Shown in pieces: positions 40,476 through 53,582 of a stretch of 64,000 nt of DNA. The stretch spans positions 264,224,815-264,288,814 of the forward strand of contig NC_134568.1 in the NCBI RefSeq assembly GCF_050947875.1, read 5' to 3'. A model generated the notes under the pieces. That model ran no database searches. It was not told the origin of the DNA and worked only from the letters and a program-made list of their open reading frames with translations. The position numbers and the translations under genes are program-made. Origin of the DNA: Dermacentor variabilis (Eukaryota; Arthropoda; Arachnida; Ixodida; Ixodidae). Each line of letters begins with the position of its first letter. Position 1 is the stretch's first letter.

Positions 40476-41760
40476 GGTCACTGGGTACTCGATGGTCTAA
40501 TGGGTAGAGCGTCGGGCTGCTGTGCTGAGGGAAGTTTCGAAACCAACTTGGGACACTGGGTAGTGTAAGATTTGTCGGACGATCTCACCGCTGGCATACA
40601 GTTGTAGGAGTTGTCGGACGATCTCGCCGCTGCCACCATTTGTAAGGGCTGAAGGCTGTAGAGAGGAAATTGGGAGGAACTAGGTGAACAGGGTTTATTT
40701 ACAGTATTTACATTTTAAACAAGTGATACATTCACACAGTCTAGCGTGACTCCCAAATGGCGCACGCAAGACGACCATACAGCAAACGAGCGCACAGCTC
40801 CAAACACTCAGCACGACCACTGAGCACGACGACGAGCACACTCTAGCAGCGACTAACAGCTGCTTATAAACACTCCGTTCGACATCATCGTTCGACGTCA
40901 TCGTAGACTAACCGCCTTTTTGGAGGAGGTGGGCTCACACACACGCGTACGCACTTTCAGTGCCCCCCTCCGAGGGCAGTCGACCTTCGCAGCACTCGGA
41001 GATGACCTTCGCAACGCGGCCGTCGTGGTGTCCATTGTCCTGCGTCCCCGTAGCCAGATGGTCACGCCCAACCCAAGCCGGCGCCTCTAAATTCCAGAGC
41101 TGACGTAGTCCGCAGTTCTCTGAAGTAAGATCATGGTTGGTTAGCGCTGTCCTCGCTGGTTCTCTGTAGGGCGCTCCAACCGCGAGTCTATCGAAACACG
41201 TGCAGCGGGCTAAAATAACTTTGCAGAGCAGTACCCCTGCAGGCCGATCCTAACAGTAGGTGACACAGAGCATGTTCCACTCTTCAATGAACCTCTTTCA
41301 CACCAACTTGGGTCACAGGGTATGTACCATTGCGCGGGTATGTGCGGCTGTTCAATAAACATATTTGACGCTAACTCGGTTCACTCAGTATGTGGCGCTG
41401 CGTATGTGATGCTCATCAACGAAACTATTTGACGCCAACTTCTGCTATTGGGTATGTGCCACTAGATATGTGCCACTCTTAATATTTCTGAGGTGCTGGG
41501 AGGATTTGTACCCACGCGCTATATATTTAGGTAATCTTGCCTGAATATATTGGCACACGCGTCACGCGCGGACTTCGCGGCGTCGCCGATAGATGGCGCA
41601 GCGTGTCCAGTGGGAAGCGCGCGAGAGGAGTCCGACTGCACACACGCCTCATGCATGACCCGTCTAGGCGTTGGCAATATGGTGTGTCGCTAGATTGCTT
41701 GAATGCTAATCGCATTATGTTGACATTCATCGTGTGATGGGTTCTGCCGGAGTTTTTTTT
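40476..41760 (+). repeat. tRNA-headed repeat with tandem tail, split by a solo LTR
   Basis: Head 'gatggtctaatgggtagagc' (tRNA A box) and 'gaagtttcgaaacc' (B box). The tail repeats 'ccaacttgggtcac(a/t)ggg' with 'tatgtgc' spacers at about 40,545, 41,302, 41,375 and 41,430. Followed by 'tggcacacgcgtcacgcgcg', another common tick segment. Confidence 0.6.
40564..41255 (-). mobile_element. Solo LTR (692 bp) with GTAG target duplication
   Basis: Ends 'tgtaagatttgt' and 'gatcctaaca' give TG...CA on either strand. GTAG flanks it at 40,560-40,563 and 41,256-41,259, and removing it restores the tRNA-headed repeat tail. 'tttatttac' (complement of a polyadenylation-type signal) near 40,695 suggests minus orientation. 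No internal retroelement genes. Confidence 0.8.
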
Positions 41761-42655
41761 TATTTCTAATCCCGACAGGCCAAAGCCATTAGCTATAGTA
41801 GTCATAGCTTGACCGTAGGGATCTCACCCCAATTTGCACTTTCTGATGAGGACGAGAGTAGTGTTTGACAATTTAGTGGCGTCATGCCGACGGAGTCTAG
41901 AGGGAATCGGAGTCGAAAATAGTCGCGCCCCAGATGTAGTGACGGGCTAAAAATATCAAATAATATGCTATATATGTATGCAAGAACCTGATGGATATTT
42001 ACCTTGTCGTTCTTCATGTTCTCGGACAAAGGCACAATCCTATAGTATACACGCCGTAGTAGATTTGTGTCATTGTCTAAGAACAGCAGCAAGATAATAA
42101 CTAACGATCACTGCGAAGTGTGCATAAAAAAGTAGAAGAAAATGCACATGACTATTTGATCTAAGAATTTAAGTAAGAGAACCCGAGAAAATTAATGCGA
42201 ATGGTGAACCTTCTTTAGACCGCCTCCAGGTAATTAGGATGTACTAAGCAATAAGAGCGCAACGACTCAAATGCACGCCAGCGACGACGAAACTTCTACA
42301 AAATATTTCGACAGCAAATTTGTGGTATCTCCAAATTCGTGAAGTACTTAAGGCGTAAATAACGACTACGCTGTGTTAGGGTTGTAATTTTGAATGTGAC
42401 ATTTAAACTATACGTGGATTAACCGCTTCATTTGCAATTATGGCGCCCAATGTGTTGGGGACCCAGTCTTTACTGGGTAACCAACACATTGTAAAAGAGC
42501 GAACAATTATGCAGTATTCGTGAAACTGGGTATCTTACAGAAGTTTTATCAATAAAACAGAGAAATTGTAGTTTCGTCAATAATACAAAGCAATGACGGG
42601 ATAGCTGCACAGTAAGCACTGCACTGTTTCGTCTTTTATTGGTTAGAGTAGGCAT
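41761..42655. other. Unrecognised intergenic sequence with one hairpin
   Basis: A 19-bp-arm hairpin at about 42,447-42,492 ('caatgtgttggggacccag' against 'ctgggtaaccaacacattg'). Otherwise nothing recognised. Confidence 0.5.
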
Positions 42656-43260
42656 TCGGATATGCGCGCGAGCAATCTGCTTTAGAGAAGAAAGCTTCCT
42701 TCAATGTCGAGTTCGTTTGTACCGAAGTCATCTTCGCTCATGTAGCAGGCGCTACCCATTGGTTCGAGTGCGACGGCTCCTTCCTTCTGTTTCTTATCCT
42801 ATCTTTCTCTTACCGCTGCCTTCGTTTACGTTCTTTTCCTTCAGCACTGTTTTATACATCAGCTGCGAAGGGTGGCGTCAGCCGATCATAGCTATCTGGG
42901 CACATTGTTATTTACTCTTCTATCATCGGCAGTAAGTCTTCGACAGTTCCGTGTGGTATCGGTTGTGGGAAACATTCACGATGTACGCGGAGCCAATCTC
43001 CCATCGAGAAGAAAACTTCACCCATTATGGAAGTAGCGTTCCCAGGGTGGTGAAGTTGTTTTTGCCTGAGCACATGGCTATACGCACCAGGAGGATTGGT
43101 CCTACTGGTGAAATAGAGAAGCACGGCTATTTTTTCACTTCTTTCCTATCCTGCCATTTGCACTTTACACTGGCTTCAATTAGGTTTTTTTTTTTCAGCT
43201 TAGTGCTGGTTTGTATGTAAGCTGCAGAACGCAGCGTAAGCCAATCAGGTTGACAGGCTG
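42656..43260 (+). repeat. Diverged tandem duplication (about 320 bp)
   Basis: Paired landmarks: 'gagaagaaagcttcc' / 'gagaagaaaacttca', 'tttgtaccgaagtc'-type starts, 'cagctgcgaagggtggcgtc' / 'agctgcagaacgcagcgtaa' and 'agccgatca' / 'agccaatca'. Confidence 0.5.
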
Positions 43261-43619
43261 ATCCGCGTCCGCCCTATGTAAACACGGTTTTGCAGAAGTA
43301 CACGTTGACCATCTGATGTGGACATGTCCCAACTAACTAAGCACTGTAAGCGGTGCCCTTCAGCGTTACATGCGAAAGCGAGAGTTCCGATGCGAATGTA
43401 TTGAGTGTCTTATTTTTCCACGTAGACCAAAGTCTATAGGCGAGAAGTGTTGCGTTTAATGGAGTTACTCGACGACGTAAACAGACTTTTTCTTCTTATG
43501 AAAAGTGGTTTCCGCACACATCACAAGAGGATCACCTCCCTTCCATCCTTTCCAAATCTTGAATTACCGCAATAGCCAAACATCTGGCCAAGAGTGCGCT
43601 TATACATATTTTAACGGTT

Positions 43620-46095
43620 TCATCATCATCATCATCATCATCATCATTAACCTGTTTACGCCCACTGCAGCGCAAAGGCCTCTCCCATACTTCTCCAACT
43701 ACCCCGGTCATGTACTAACTGTGGCCATGTTGTCCCTGCATACTTCTTAATTTCATCCGCCCACCCAACTTTCTGCCACTCCCTGCTACGCTTCCCATCC
43801 CTTGGAATCCAGTCCGTAACCCTTAATGACCTTCGGTTATCTTCCCTCCTCATTACATGTCCTGCCCATGCCCCCCCGCCATTTCTTTTTCTTGATTTCA
43901 ACTAAAATTTCATTCACTCACACTTGTTCCCTCACCCAATCTGCTCTTTTCTCATCCCTTAACGTTACGCCCATCATTCTTCTTTCCATAGCTCGTCGCG
44001 TCGTCCTCAATTTAAGTAGAACCCTTTTCGTTAGCCTCCAGGTTTCTGCCCCGTACGTGAGTACTGGTAAGACACAGCTGTTATAAACTTTTCTCTTGAG
44101 GGATAACGGCAACCTGCTGTTCATGATCTGAAAATGCCTGCCAAATGCACCCCAGCCCATCCTTATTCTTCTGATTATTTCAGTCTCATGATCCGGATCC
44201 GCAGTCACTACCTGTCCTAAGTAGATGTATTCCCTTACCACTTCCAGTGCCTCACTACCTATCGTAAACTGCTCTTCTCTTCCGAGACTATTAAACATTA
44301 CTTTAGTTTTCTACAGATTCATTTTTACACCCACCCTTCTGTTTTGCCTTTCCAGGTCAGTGAGCATGCATTGCAATTGGTCCCCTGAGTTACTAAGCAA
44401 GGCAATGACATCAGCGAATCGCAAGTTACTGAGCTATTTTCCATTAACTCTTATCCCCAATTCTTCCCAATCCAGGTCTCTGAATACCTCCTGTAAACAC
44501 GCTGTGAATAGCATTGGAGAGATCGTATCTCCCTGCCTGACGCCTTTCTTTATTGGGATTTTGTTGCTTTCTTTATGGAGGACTACGGTGGCTGTGGAGC
44601 CGCTATATATATCTTTCAGTATTTTACATACGCCTTGTCTACACCCTGATTCCGTAATGCCTGCATGACTGCTTAGGTTTCGACTGAATCAAGCGCTTTC
44701 TCGTAATCAATGAAAGCTATATATAAAGGTTGGTTATATTGCGCACATTTTTCTATCACCTGATTGATAGTGTGAATATGGTCTATTGTTGAGTAGCCTT
44801 TACGGAATCCTGCCTGGTCCTTTGCTTGACAGAAGTCTAAGGTGTTCCTGATTCTATTTGCGATTACCCTAGTAAATACTTTGTAGGCAACGGACAGTAA
44901 GCTGATCGGTCTATAATTTTTCAAGTCTTTGGCACCCCCCTTCTTATGGATTAGGATTATGTTAGCGTTCTTCCAAGATTCCGGTACGCTCGAGGTCATG
45001 AGGCATTGCGCATACAGGGTGGCCAGTTTTTCTAGAACAATCTGCCCACCATCCTTCAAGAAATCTGCTGTTGCTTGATCCTCGCCAGCTGCCTTCCCCC
45101 TTTGCATAGCTTCCAAGGCTTTCTTTACTTCTTCCGGCGTTACTTGTGGGATTTCAAATTCCTCTACACTATTCTCTCTTCCATTATCATCGTGGGTGCC
45201 ACTGGTACTGTATAAATCTTTATAGAACTCCTCAGCCGCGTGAACGATCTCGTCTATATTAGTAATGATATTGCCAGCTTTGTCTCTTAACGCATACATC
45301 TGATTCTTGCCTATTCCTATTTTATTTTTGATTCCTTTTAGGCTTCCTCCGTTCCTGAGAGCATGTTCAATTTTATCCATATTATACTTCCGTATGTCAG
45401 CTATCTTACGCTTGTTGATTAACTTCGAAAGTTCTGCCAGTTCTATTCTAGCTGTAGGGTTAGAGGCTTTCATACATTGGCGTTTCTTGATCAGATCTTT
45501 CGTCTCCTGCGATAGCTTACTGGTATCCTGTCTAACCGCGTTACCCCCGACTTCTATTGCACACTCCTTAATGATGCCCATAAGATTGTCGTTCATTGCT
45601 TCAACACTAAGGTCCTCTTGCTGAGTTAAAGCCGAATACCTGTTCTGTAGCTTGATCCGGAATTCCTCTATTTTCCGTCTTACCGCTAAATAATTGATTG
45701 GCTTCCTATGTACCAGTTTCTTCCGTTCCTTCCTCAAGTCTAGGCTAATTCGAGTTCTTACCATCCTATCGTCACTGCAGCGCACCTTGCTGAGCACGTC
45801 CACATCTTGTATGATGCCAGGGTTAGCGCAGAGTATAAAGTCTATTTCATTACTAGTCTCGCCATTCGGGCTCCTCTACGTCCACTTTCGGCTATCCCGC
45901 TTGCTGAAGAACGTATTCATTAAACGCATATTATTCTGTTCTGCAAACTCTACTAATAAGTCTCCCCTGCTATTCCTAGAGCCTATGCCATATTCCCCCC
46001 CTGACTTGGGGGAATTACCGGTATACGTATCTGGAAATAGCTCAAGGGTGATAAGCAGGAATACCCGAGTTAAGCATGCGGCCAAATTTCATTGG
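43620..46095 (-). mobile_element. RTE-clade non-LTR retrotransposon, 5'-truncated and frameshifted
   Basis: In minus-strand order: endonuclease C-terminal part ('SRNSRGDLLVEFAEQNN' near 46,000, 'NEIDFILC' at 45,840, 'SDDRMVR' where 'SDHRMV' is usual), then a 376-codon frame 45,803-44,673 with RT blocks 'KNYRPISLLSVAYKVFTR', 'QAGFRKGYSTIDHIHT' and 'YIAFIDYEKALDS'. A stop follows, then 'NLRFADVIAL' (second Asp of the catalytic pair lost), a maturation-like segment and the RTE-type end 'WPQLVHDRGSWRSMGEAF'. The 3' tail is (ATC)n at 43,620-43,648. Full-length RTE is about 3.2 kb; here about 2.5 kb. Dead copy. Confidence 0.9.
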
Positions 46096-46560
46096 AATTT
46101 GCGCCAGTGAACGAGCATGTAACCCCTGATCTGCCTCCGACAACCGCGGCGGATGCTCTAGTATTATGGAAAAGGGGCGCCAAATCTAATTTCATACGCA
46201 TCTAGCGGCATATTCCTTTTCGGCATTGGTTCCTTAAAGGGGCCCTGAATCAATATTTATCGAAGTGGGGAAATCCATTTGAAGTTAAAATAGGCTATTT
46301 CAGAAATACTTTGCCGTTAGAATCACTTTAATGCGTTCAGCAGAAGCGGCGTTATTGGCATTCAAACACTACCTTCGCGGTGCTTCCGCTCCTTCTTCAG
46401 TGCCTTGAACTTCGAAGGCAATGGCGGAGCGGGGCGTGCCCACAACACTCCGCCTACTGAAAGTCGTCGTGTCGCGCAGTTCATATTTGATTTTGAATGT
46501 TCACGTACACAGGCGGAAAGTTTTCATTTTTCCGGGGGTTGGGGGGGGGGGGGGGGCGAC
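46096..46560. other. Intergenic sequence with a GC-rich stretch
   Basis: 'aaaggggccctgaatcaata' (46,237) is typical of an interspersed tick repeat end, from memory. A G run at 46,538-46,556 precedes a TA run (46,579-46,596). Confidence 0.35.
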
Positions 46561-46804
46561 CAGCTTTCCGAACGCCCCCCATATATATATATATATTTAT
46601 AGATCACCTGTCGGAGAATATGACAATATGAGCATTTGCAAGACCCTCATAGTCGGAGACAGCTCAGTTTTACAGCCTGAGTCCTCTCGCACCACCAAGA
46701 ACTGGTGTCGCTCGATGGTGTAATCTTCCTTCGTGTAATTGTCGTATACTTGGCTATCACTAATACTGCTTCGCCTTTCCGGTGAAACTGCAGCCTCTCT
46801 CTCT

Positions 46805-46932
<128 letters not shown>

Positions 46933-47042
46933 CTTTCGCTTTTTCTTTGAGTCTGAGTATAAGCGCCGCTACGCATGACTGCTGTTGATTCTAATTTCTA
47001 GTGAATCTGGCTTGGCCTCATTTCGGCTACTGAGTGAATTAT

Positions 47043-47260
47043 ACAGCGTGCTCCAACTATCATGCACCGACTTAAAAAGGGAGCAATAGTGATGCTCAAG
47101 CAGCCAGTAATTTTTTGTTACTGAGATTTATTTCGGTAATTGCAATTAATTAACCAACTCGAGAAGTACTGTCCTAATTATCAAAGTGTCAATGGCACAT
47201 CTGTAGGCACCTCCAAATGGCATTTAACTGCGATGTTTTAAGCCACGTATAAGTGCGTAC
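47043..47260 (+). mobile_element. Terminal fragment of a mariner-like element
   Basis: 'acagcgtgctccaactatca' matches an 'acagggtgttcc' TIR type. The block 'ttactgagatttatttcggt' and 'tttgataatt'-type segments are shared, in reverse, with 58,440-58,560. Confidence 0.55.
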
Positions 47261-47593
47261 AATATTTTCCGACTGGCAAAGAAACCTCCCGAAATATGAA
47301 AAATACGAAGTGACTGCACTCCCACCCACATCCCCATAGAGCAGCGCCCTCAAATAAGCTCATTGAAAGCAACTGCATTGCCTGTCGCAAACCCGAAGAG
47401 ACAGCGCATCACCTTGATGGTACGGAAGGAGCAGCAACAGCAAGCTTCGCGTTACAAAGCCATAGCTTCCTCTCATTTCTACGGCACACTTATTATCCGT
47501 CTCTCAAGGCCGACTGATCACATTGATAACAAAAGTCCCTTGATAACGAGGACGAAGCGCCGCTCTGACCACGCGCGAAACACGAAAAGCATT

Positions 47594-48420
47594 TGTTGCG
47601 GCTTAGGTTGCGGTTAGGGCAATGAATCCACCAAGCCCATCGACTGCTATGTCAGGTTGTAAGAATGAAGGAAAATAGATTTATTAACTTAGTTACACGG
47701 CTGCAGTTACGGAAGCCCACTTCACGCCGGAGCAAGTTAACCGTCCGAGTTCCCATCATGACCCTATATCCCACTGCTCGAAAAGTGTCCGCTTTTAATA
47801 CCGTTGTCTTGACTAGGCGAGTCGACTAGAAAATCTGAAGGCTGTGCAGCAGCAAATCCCAATCGACTCTATTGCGATACCACGCCCATGCTCGCAACAC
47901 TCCGCAGTAACTCCGCCTCCGAAGCCTGATGGTATGGATTTGCAACAGGATCGCAACCTGCGAAGCCAGGGTCGCCGTGGTTGTTTGGTAGCATTGGATG
48001 CCCCCTTCCCCGCACTTTCATCCTTAGTTCACGCTGTCAGGTAATGGTGGGGTTGGTGGCCTTTTGTGGACACGTATAAAGTCGGTGTCCACGCTGCGTT
48101 TACCTCTGGATAGGTGCTGATGGATGGGTGGTGGTTTGGCTCGTGGCAAACGTCTAATTAACGGCGAATCCCAGGTCGCCTTCGTTGTTTGGTAGCACCA
48201 GAGAATCCCTTCGTTGTTTGGTAGCACTGGATGACCCCACCCCTTTCATCCTTAACTCAGGCTGCCAGGTAATGGTGGGATTGTGGCCTTTTTTTGGGTG
48301 GGACCCTTCAAGAGTCGGTGTCCACGCTGCGTTGGTGCCTGTATAGGCCCTAATGGATGGGCGGGTGCTTGCGTTATGGCAAACGCCCAATTAACGCCTT
48401 TGTGGTGTTGAGACGTAACA
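47594..48420 (-). repeat. 3' LTR of a Ty3/Gypsy element
   Basis: 827 bp; on the minus strand it begins TGTTACGTCTCAAC and ends GCAACA. Its partner is 51,654-52,370 plus 56,601-56,672. The sequence just before it on the minus strand (48,440-48,421) is purine-rich ('ggtggcggaggtgtt'), a polypurine-tract candidate. Confidence 0.85.
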
Positions 48421-48789
48421 AACACCTCCGCCACCAAGAGATTCGACCTGAGAGTGACCAGATGTCAGGTTGCGCGAAGCGTCGATGTTCGATCGCGGCC
48501 TCGGGGCTCGTTCTAGTTAGCAGTTATGGCTGACGGCACACGGCCGCTCGAGGCCCCAGCCCTCGCTTCGTTCTGTCCACCAGCCTGGGAATACACAGGC
48601 ACACACGCACACTGGTCGGCGTGCCCGAGCGACACGCCTATCGGACGCTGTCATCCCAGTATCGCTCTACAATGTTCTACCCGTCTCTCTGTCTCTCTCC
48701 TTTTTAGTTGTGATCAGCTCTCCGCAAGACAGAGATTAGTTGCCTTTCTACATAATATTGGTAACGATTCATGCCAAACGCGTTCCTAA

Positions 48790-49060
48790 AAAAATGCTCT
48801 GAGCTCGTTGCCCCGGCCCAGCACGTCTGCATTCTTATTCCGGCCAAATGCGACCATCTCATCCGTCTTCTGTTTCTTTCCCACATTTGTTTCAGCCATG
48901 CAAAAGGGCCATGGTCACTCTCGACCGTGAATTTAGTGCCTTGAGTATCGCATCCTAGTATTTGAATTGCCCCCCCATACCATGCAAAAACATTCTTTCT
49001 CCGAGGTGCTGAAAGCCTCTTCTCGCGGCGTCAGTTTTCGACTGAGGTGCAGCACAGGAT
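48790..49060 (-). pseudogene. Gypsy RNase H relic
   Basis: The minus strand reads 'GTKFTVESDHGPFAWLKQM' around 48,935-48,880, matching the Gypsy RNase H pattern 'F-x-V-x-[ST]-D-H-x-[AP]-L-x-W-L', followed by degraded 'RRRMRWSHL'. No intact frame. Confidence 0.75.
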
Positions 49061-50135
49061 GCGCTTCACCGCTTTCGTTGATTTGGGCAAGGACGACACC
49101 TTGACCACGGTTGCTGCGTCACACCAGAGAATGCATTCTCAGCAGAAGCCTGGCAAGACAAGTACATGTCGTGAAGGTAAAGCTTCCTTCTCAAAGCAAT
49201 CCACATAATAAGCCCCGTCAATCTTGCCCTTTCGTGCGACTCACGCACTAACACTTCTTTTCTCTTGTCCACAAAGGACCTGCGCTGATGCAAAAACGAA
49301 AAAATGTTGCGTAAATTACACGCTTGAAATTACACCAAGATTCGAACTTATTTCTAATTTATGTCCTGCAGGCTCTAAGCGATACTAAAACGCTGCCGTC
49401 TGATGAATACACGTGTGAGACGCGCACAAACGCGTTGCCTCTTTGTGTCCGCGCCCGACACACCCAAAAGAGACAGTACTAACACTTTCTAAATCGTGCA
49501 GTTAACAACGGCTCTGCTAATTATAGAGTCTTTCTTCCAAGGAAAAAAATCTCACGACCACTTATGAAATTGAACTCCTACTGAAGCGCGTCCTACAGGT
49601 TTATACCAAATAAGCTAGACTTTGCGGTGCAAGTGCATATTTAAAAAAAAAATGAAGCCTATCCGCTAAAAAAAGAACGACATATCCAAAAAACAGTTTC
49701 CAAAATTTATGCGCGCGAAATCCGTCTCCTTAAGCCGTACTCGAGGCGGGCGCTGTGTGAAAGCTCCTGTCAAATTTTTCAACCCGGGAATACAGATGGC
49801 ACGTATGTCATTCCCCTCGCTGCAGAGCCCCGATGCCTTTCATACTGTCCACCTGCCTTTCTGGCATTGCCCTCGCAATGCACTGCCTGGTATGGCCAGG
49901 TCACCGTAGCTTAAACACCGCGTTCTCCCGTGTCATACACGTTACACCTCGAAAAAAACAAAACGAGGGGGATCATGACTGCCCCTTGGCTTTTGTCCTC
50001 CTCCGTGCCCAACGTCGCTTTCTTTGCAACCTCGTCTGACGACTCGGACGCGCTCTGATTCGAAACATTCCAACCGACAAACGCGCCTTTCTAAATCTTT
50101 CCCTGCGCTCCCCACAGCGTTTAGTGGCTTTAGAT

Positions 50136-51195
50136 TTACTCGGCCGCGTTGTCTTCTCTCCGGCATTTCTGAATTTGCGACGCCTCTTTCTCTTGACACT
50201 GTTTCTGGTTCTCAGTTCCGAGTGCCTTTCTTTTCTTTCCGCGGGCGGCTCCTCGGCCTGACCAACTTCCTAAATTTCTGACGGGGAAATCATAAAGATT
50301 TCCTCCTTTGGCACTGTGTTCTTCATCGTAATTCAGCGTCTGACTCTCTTCCTGAATTTGGGAAGGGGAACTCGGAAAGATTTCCTCCTCCTGCTGAACT
50401 ACGTCTCCCGAGCTAGCCACTTCAACCTCCATCTCTGCGCTGTGTTCCGCGCCGTAGCACAGCGCCTGCTCCTCCTTCTGATTTTCTGTAGAGGAAATCA
50501 GAAGGATTTCCTCCTCCGGCTTAACTACGCCTCCCAAGCTAGCTACTTCATCCTCACTCTTTGCACTGTGTTCCGCGTCGTAACACAGCTCCAGACCTTC
50601 TTCCTCCATTTCGGTCGAGGAAATCGGTTCCTCCCAAAATTCCTCTGAAAACAGCTTGAATTTAGCGAGCAAACGCGCCTTCACTAAACTGTACCTGCCA
50701 GCCTCAGCTGCACTCAGTCGGACTACGACCTCCACTACTTCTCCCGGCATCAACTCAAACAACCGCTCCGGCCATGTGTCCTGGTGAAATGATCGTTTTT
50801 CACAAATCCATTCAAAATTATTCAGGTCGAGACCGATGTCATTGCCTGTTTCGTACGGCTGAAGCAAACTCGCTATTTCCACGTTTGTGGAGGCGCCGTA
50901 TCCGCCCTCCGCATTAATCTCGCTCGCTCTAGTCGTATTTTCGCTAGCTCAATTTCAGCCCTGCCTTCCGTTTCTCTTCCGCTCTTTCTTTGCTCTCGCG
51001 CTCCCTCCGCTTTTCTATCCTCTCGTGCTCCTGCTCTTCCTTTTTGCGGCATATCTTTTTCCAGGCATCTATGAGCTGGTCCTTATCGAAAACCACTTCA
51101 TCAATCGCAGTACGAATTACTGGCTTCCTCACCCTATAGGTAATCTCCATATCAAGCTTTGCTGTTAATAGCAACAACTCCTCCTTCTTTAACAC
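50136..51195 (-). pseudogene. gag of the defective Gypsy element
   Basis: Two frames: 51,195-50,944 has an N-terminal 'KKEELLLLTAKL' helix and an Arg/Glu-rich coiled coil ('REEQEHER'-like). 50,882-50,136 carries the tick Gypsy gag core 'LLQPYETGNDIGLDLNNFEW', then 'ERLFELMPGEVVEVVVRLSA' and 'YSLVKARLLAKFKL'. A frame change lies between them. An acidic, threefold repeated 'CYDAEHSAK' segment follows (about 50,590-50,310). Confidence 0.82.
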
Positions 51196-53582
51196 TGTAA
51201 ATATCCATGTTTTAATTTCGAGGGCTAACTACAACTTTCCCTGTATTGACCGCACACCCGGTGGCGATCAATCACAGCTAATTGCCCGATAGAACCGTGT
51301 CCTTATCGTCCTGCAAAAGGTGCTCGCTCAAGCACTCACCTAAGTTTGAACTTGCGAAGGTGGTGTCTCCCGGAGCCACGTTCCCAGGTCCTCCGATCCC
51401 AGATCGTGGAACTGCCTTCTGCTGCTCTTTCCAAATTCCTCGAGTCGTCCAAGACTCCACGCCGTTACTGCGATGGTTGTGCGTCCCTGAGCCATGAAGA
51501 GGAGGTCTGCTGATCCCGGATCCACAGAAGTCGCTCTTCCGTCCGTAGTTTCCCTGGATCTTCGAAGTTCGTGTCTCTTGGAGCCATGTACGCAGGTGCG
51601 CCGATCCGAGATCGTGAGGACTGCCTTCTTGATCTCACCGCTGCCAACCAGTTTGTTGCGGCTTCGGGTGGCGTTAGGGCAAGGAATTCACCAAGCCCAT
51701 CGACTGCTACGTCAAGTTGTAATAATGAAGGAAAAATGGTTCACTAGCTTAGCTACGGAAGCCCACTAAATGCAGGAGCAAGTTAAAAGTCCGAGTTCAC
51801 ATCAGGACACTCTGTCCCATTGCTCGGAAAGTCTCCGCTTTTAATACTGTCGTTTCTTCTAGGCGAGTCGACTAGGGAATCTGAAGACTGTCCAGCAGCA
51901 AATAACAGTTACAAAGACTCCGTTGCGATACAACGCCCATGCTCGCAACACTCCGCAGTAACCCCGCCTCCAAAAGCCAACGGTATGAATATGCGGCAGG
52001 ATCGCAACCAGCGAATCCAGGGTCACCGTCGCTGTTTGGAAGCATTGAAAGCCCCCCCCACCCCTTTCATCCTTAGTTGAGGCTGTCAGGTAATGGTGGG
52101 GTTGGTGGCCTTTTGTGGACCCGTCTGGAGTCGGTGTCCACGCTTTCTTGACCTTTGGGTAGATGCTGATGGATGGGCGGTGGTTTGCCTCGTGGCAAAC
52201 GTCTAATTAACGGCGAATCCCAGGTCGCCTTCGTTGTTTGGTAGCATTGCATGCCCCCCGCCCCTTTCATAGTTATCTCAGGCTACCAGGCAATAGTGGG
52301 ATTGTGGCCTTGTTGGGGACCCGTCAAGAGTCGGTATCCACGCTGCGTTGGCGTCTGTATGGGGCCTGATCAGGCACGTACGCAGAAATTTTTTTCGGGG
52401 GGGGGGGGCAACCTAAGGTAACTTTTCTATGGAAATGAGGGGGAGGGTACATTCACTAGTACAAATGTGAATAACACCCACCATTTGCCATAAAGACGCA
52501 TAAAGCCGCAAAAGAGAATTGAAATAACGTGTACCTCACAGGTACGCCTGTGAGATACACCTCTTCTTTACTTGGCGAACAAAGAACCACATCAAATGGA
52601 CTCGCGCATGAAAGGTGCGCAGGAAGAACCTTGCCAAGAACGAGTTAACAAGTGACAGTGCAAAATAGAGATTTCTAGTAGCGCTTTTCAATAATAGAGA
52701 TTTCTAGTAGCGCTTTTCAATTAGCTCTGGAAGAATTGTAGAGAAATGTATATTTGCGGAACAAGCACAGTTCTTTTGGGTCCCTCGTTTGCTTCTCTAC
52801 CAAGTAGCAAAACCGACTCGTGTAGTTATTTGAGAAGTTGCGTAACGATGCGTGGTCACCAGTCCCGTACAAGCGCTTAGAGCGCAGGACACCGCGGTTC
52901 TAGACGTACTGCGCCCACCGCGGAAGGTTAGAAAAACGCCCCCATTAGCACAGCAGGGAAGTGGCTACGTCAGGCGGCCCGATTGATAACTGTAGAAGCG
53001 TCATTCAAAACACACGGAATTATTCTTCACTTCGGGCGGTATTTTTTCTACTTCCCTTTTAAATGAAAGATGTTGATTCATAAATCTTTTCACAAACAAT
53101 TTTCGCTTTTCCTCCCTCTTCGGCTGTTGCCTTGGCCTTCTCCCTTAGTACATCGCTTAATTTCTCATCTCCTTGCGACTCTTGTTTCCAGTTGCCAATT
53201 TTTCACGAAAATTGCTGTACAATAACGGAAAAATCAGACGAGGTAACGGGTGACAGTCATATTGCTGATTGGTTGGACGGTTCTTGCAGGGTCTGATGAT
53301 GGACGCTGTTTCGCAATATTTTATTTTCCACCTTATCGAACCCGTATCGAGGACATATGGTTCCGAGGATCTGCCTGCGTCGCGGCGAGCCGTCACTCGA
53401 GGAAATAATGAAGCAAAAGGAAAAGTTAAACGCAACTGGCGTTTTCTCCGGCCACAACTCGTTCCACGAGCATACAGACCAGCCGACTATAAACTGAATC
53501 CCTTTCCTGGCCCCTGGATCAGTCTAAACAAAGAAGGTTGAACTAAAGAAGCATCGGGGATACGCGTGATCGCTGAACAGAT

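Larger units (their letters stand above)
48421..51653 (-). mobile_element. Internal region of a defective Ty3/Gypsy element
   Basis: 3.2 kb instead of the usual 4-5 kb. Minus-strand order: a primer-binding-like 'tggttggcagcggtgagatc' next to the 5' LTR (51,653-51,634), gag (51,195-50,136), unrecognised sequence 50,135-49,070, then an RNase H relic (about 49,060-48,790). RT, integrase and protease are missing or unrecognisable. 51,360-51,640 contains two or three imperfect repeats of 'gatcccagatcgtgg'. Confidence 0.8.

Noticed and set aside
43622..43648. CRISPR-like or regulatory ATC repeat
   Set aside because: It is the 3' tail of the RTE copy; nothing in the window is prokaryotic.
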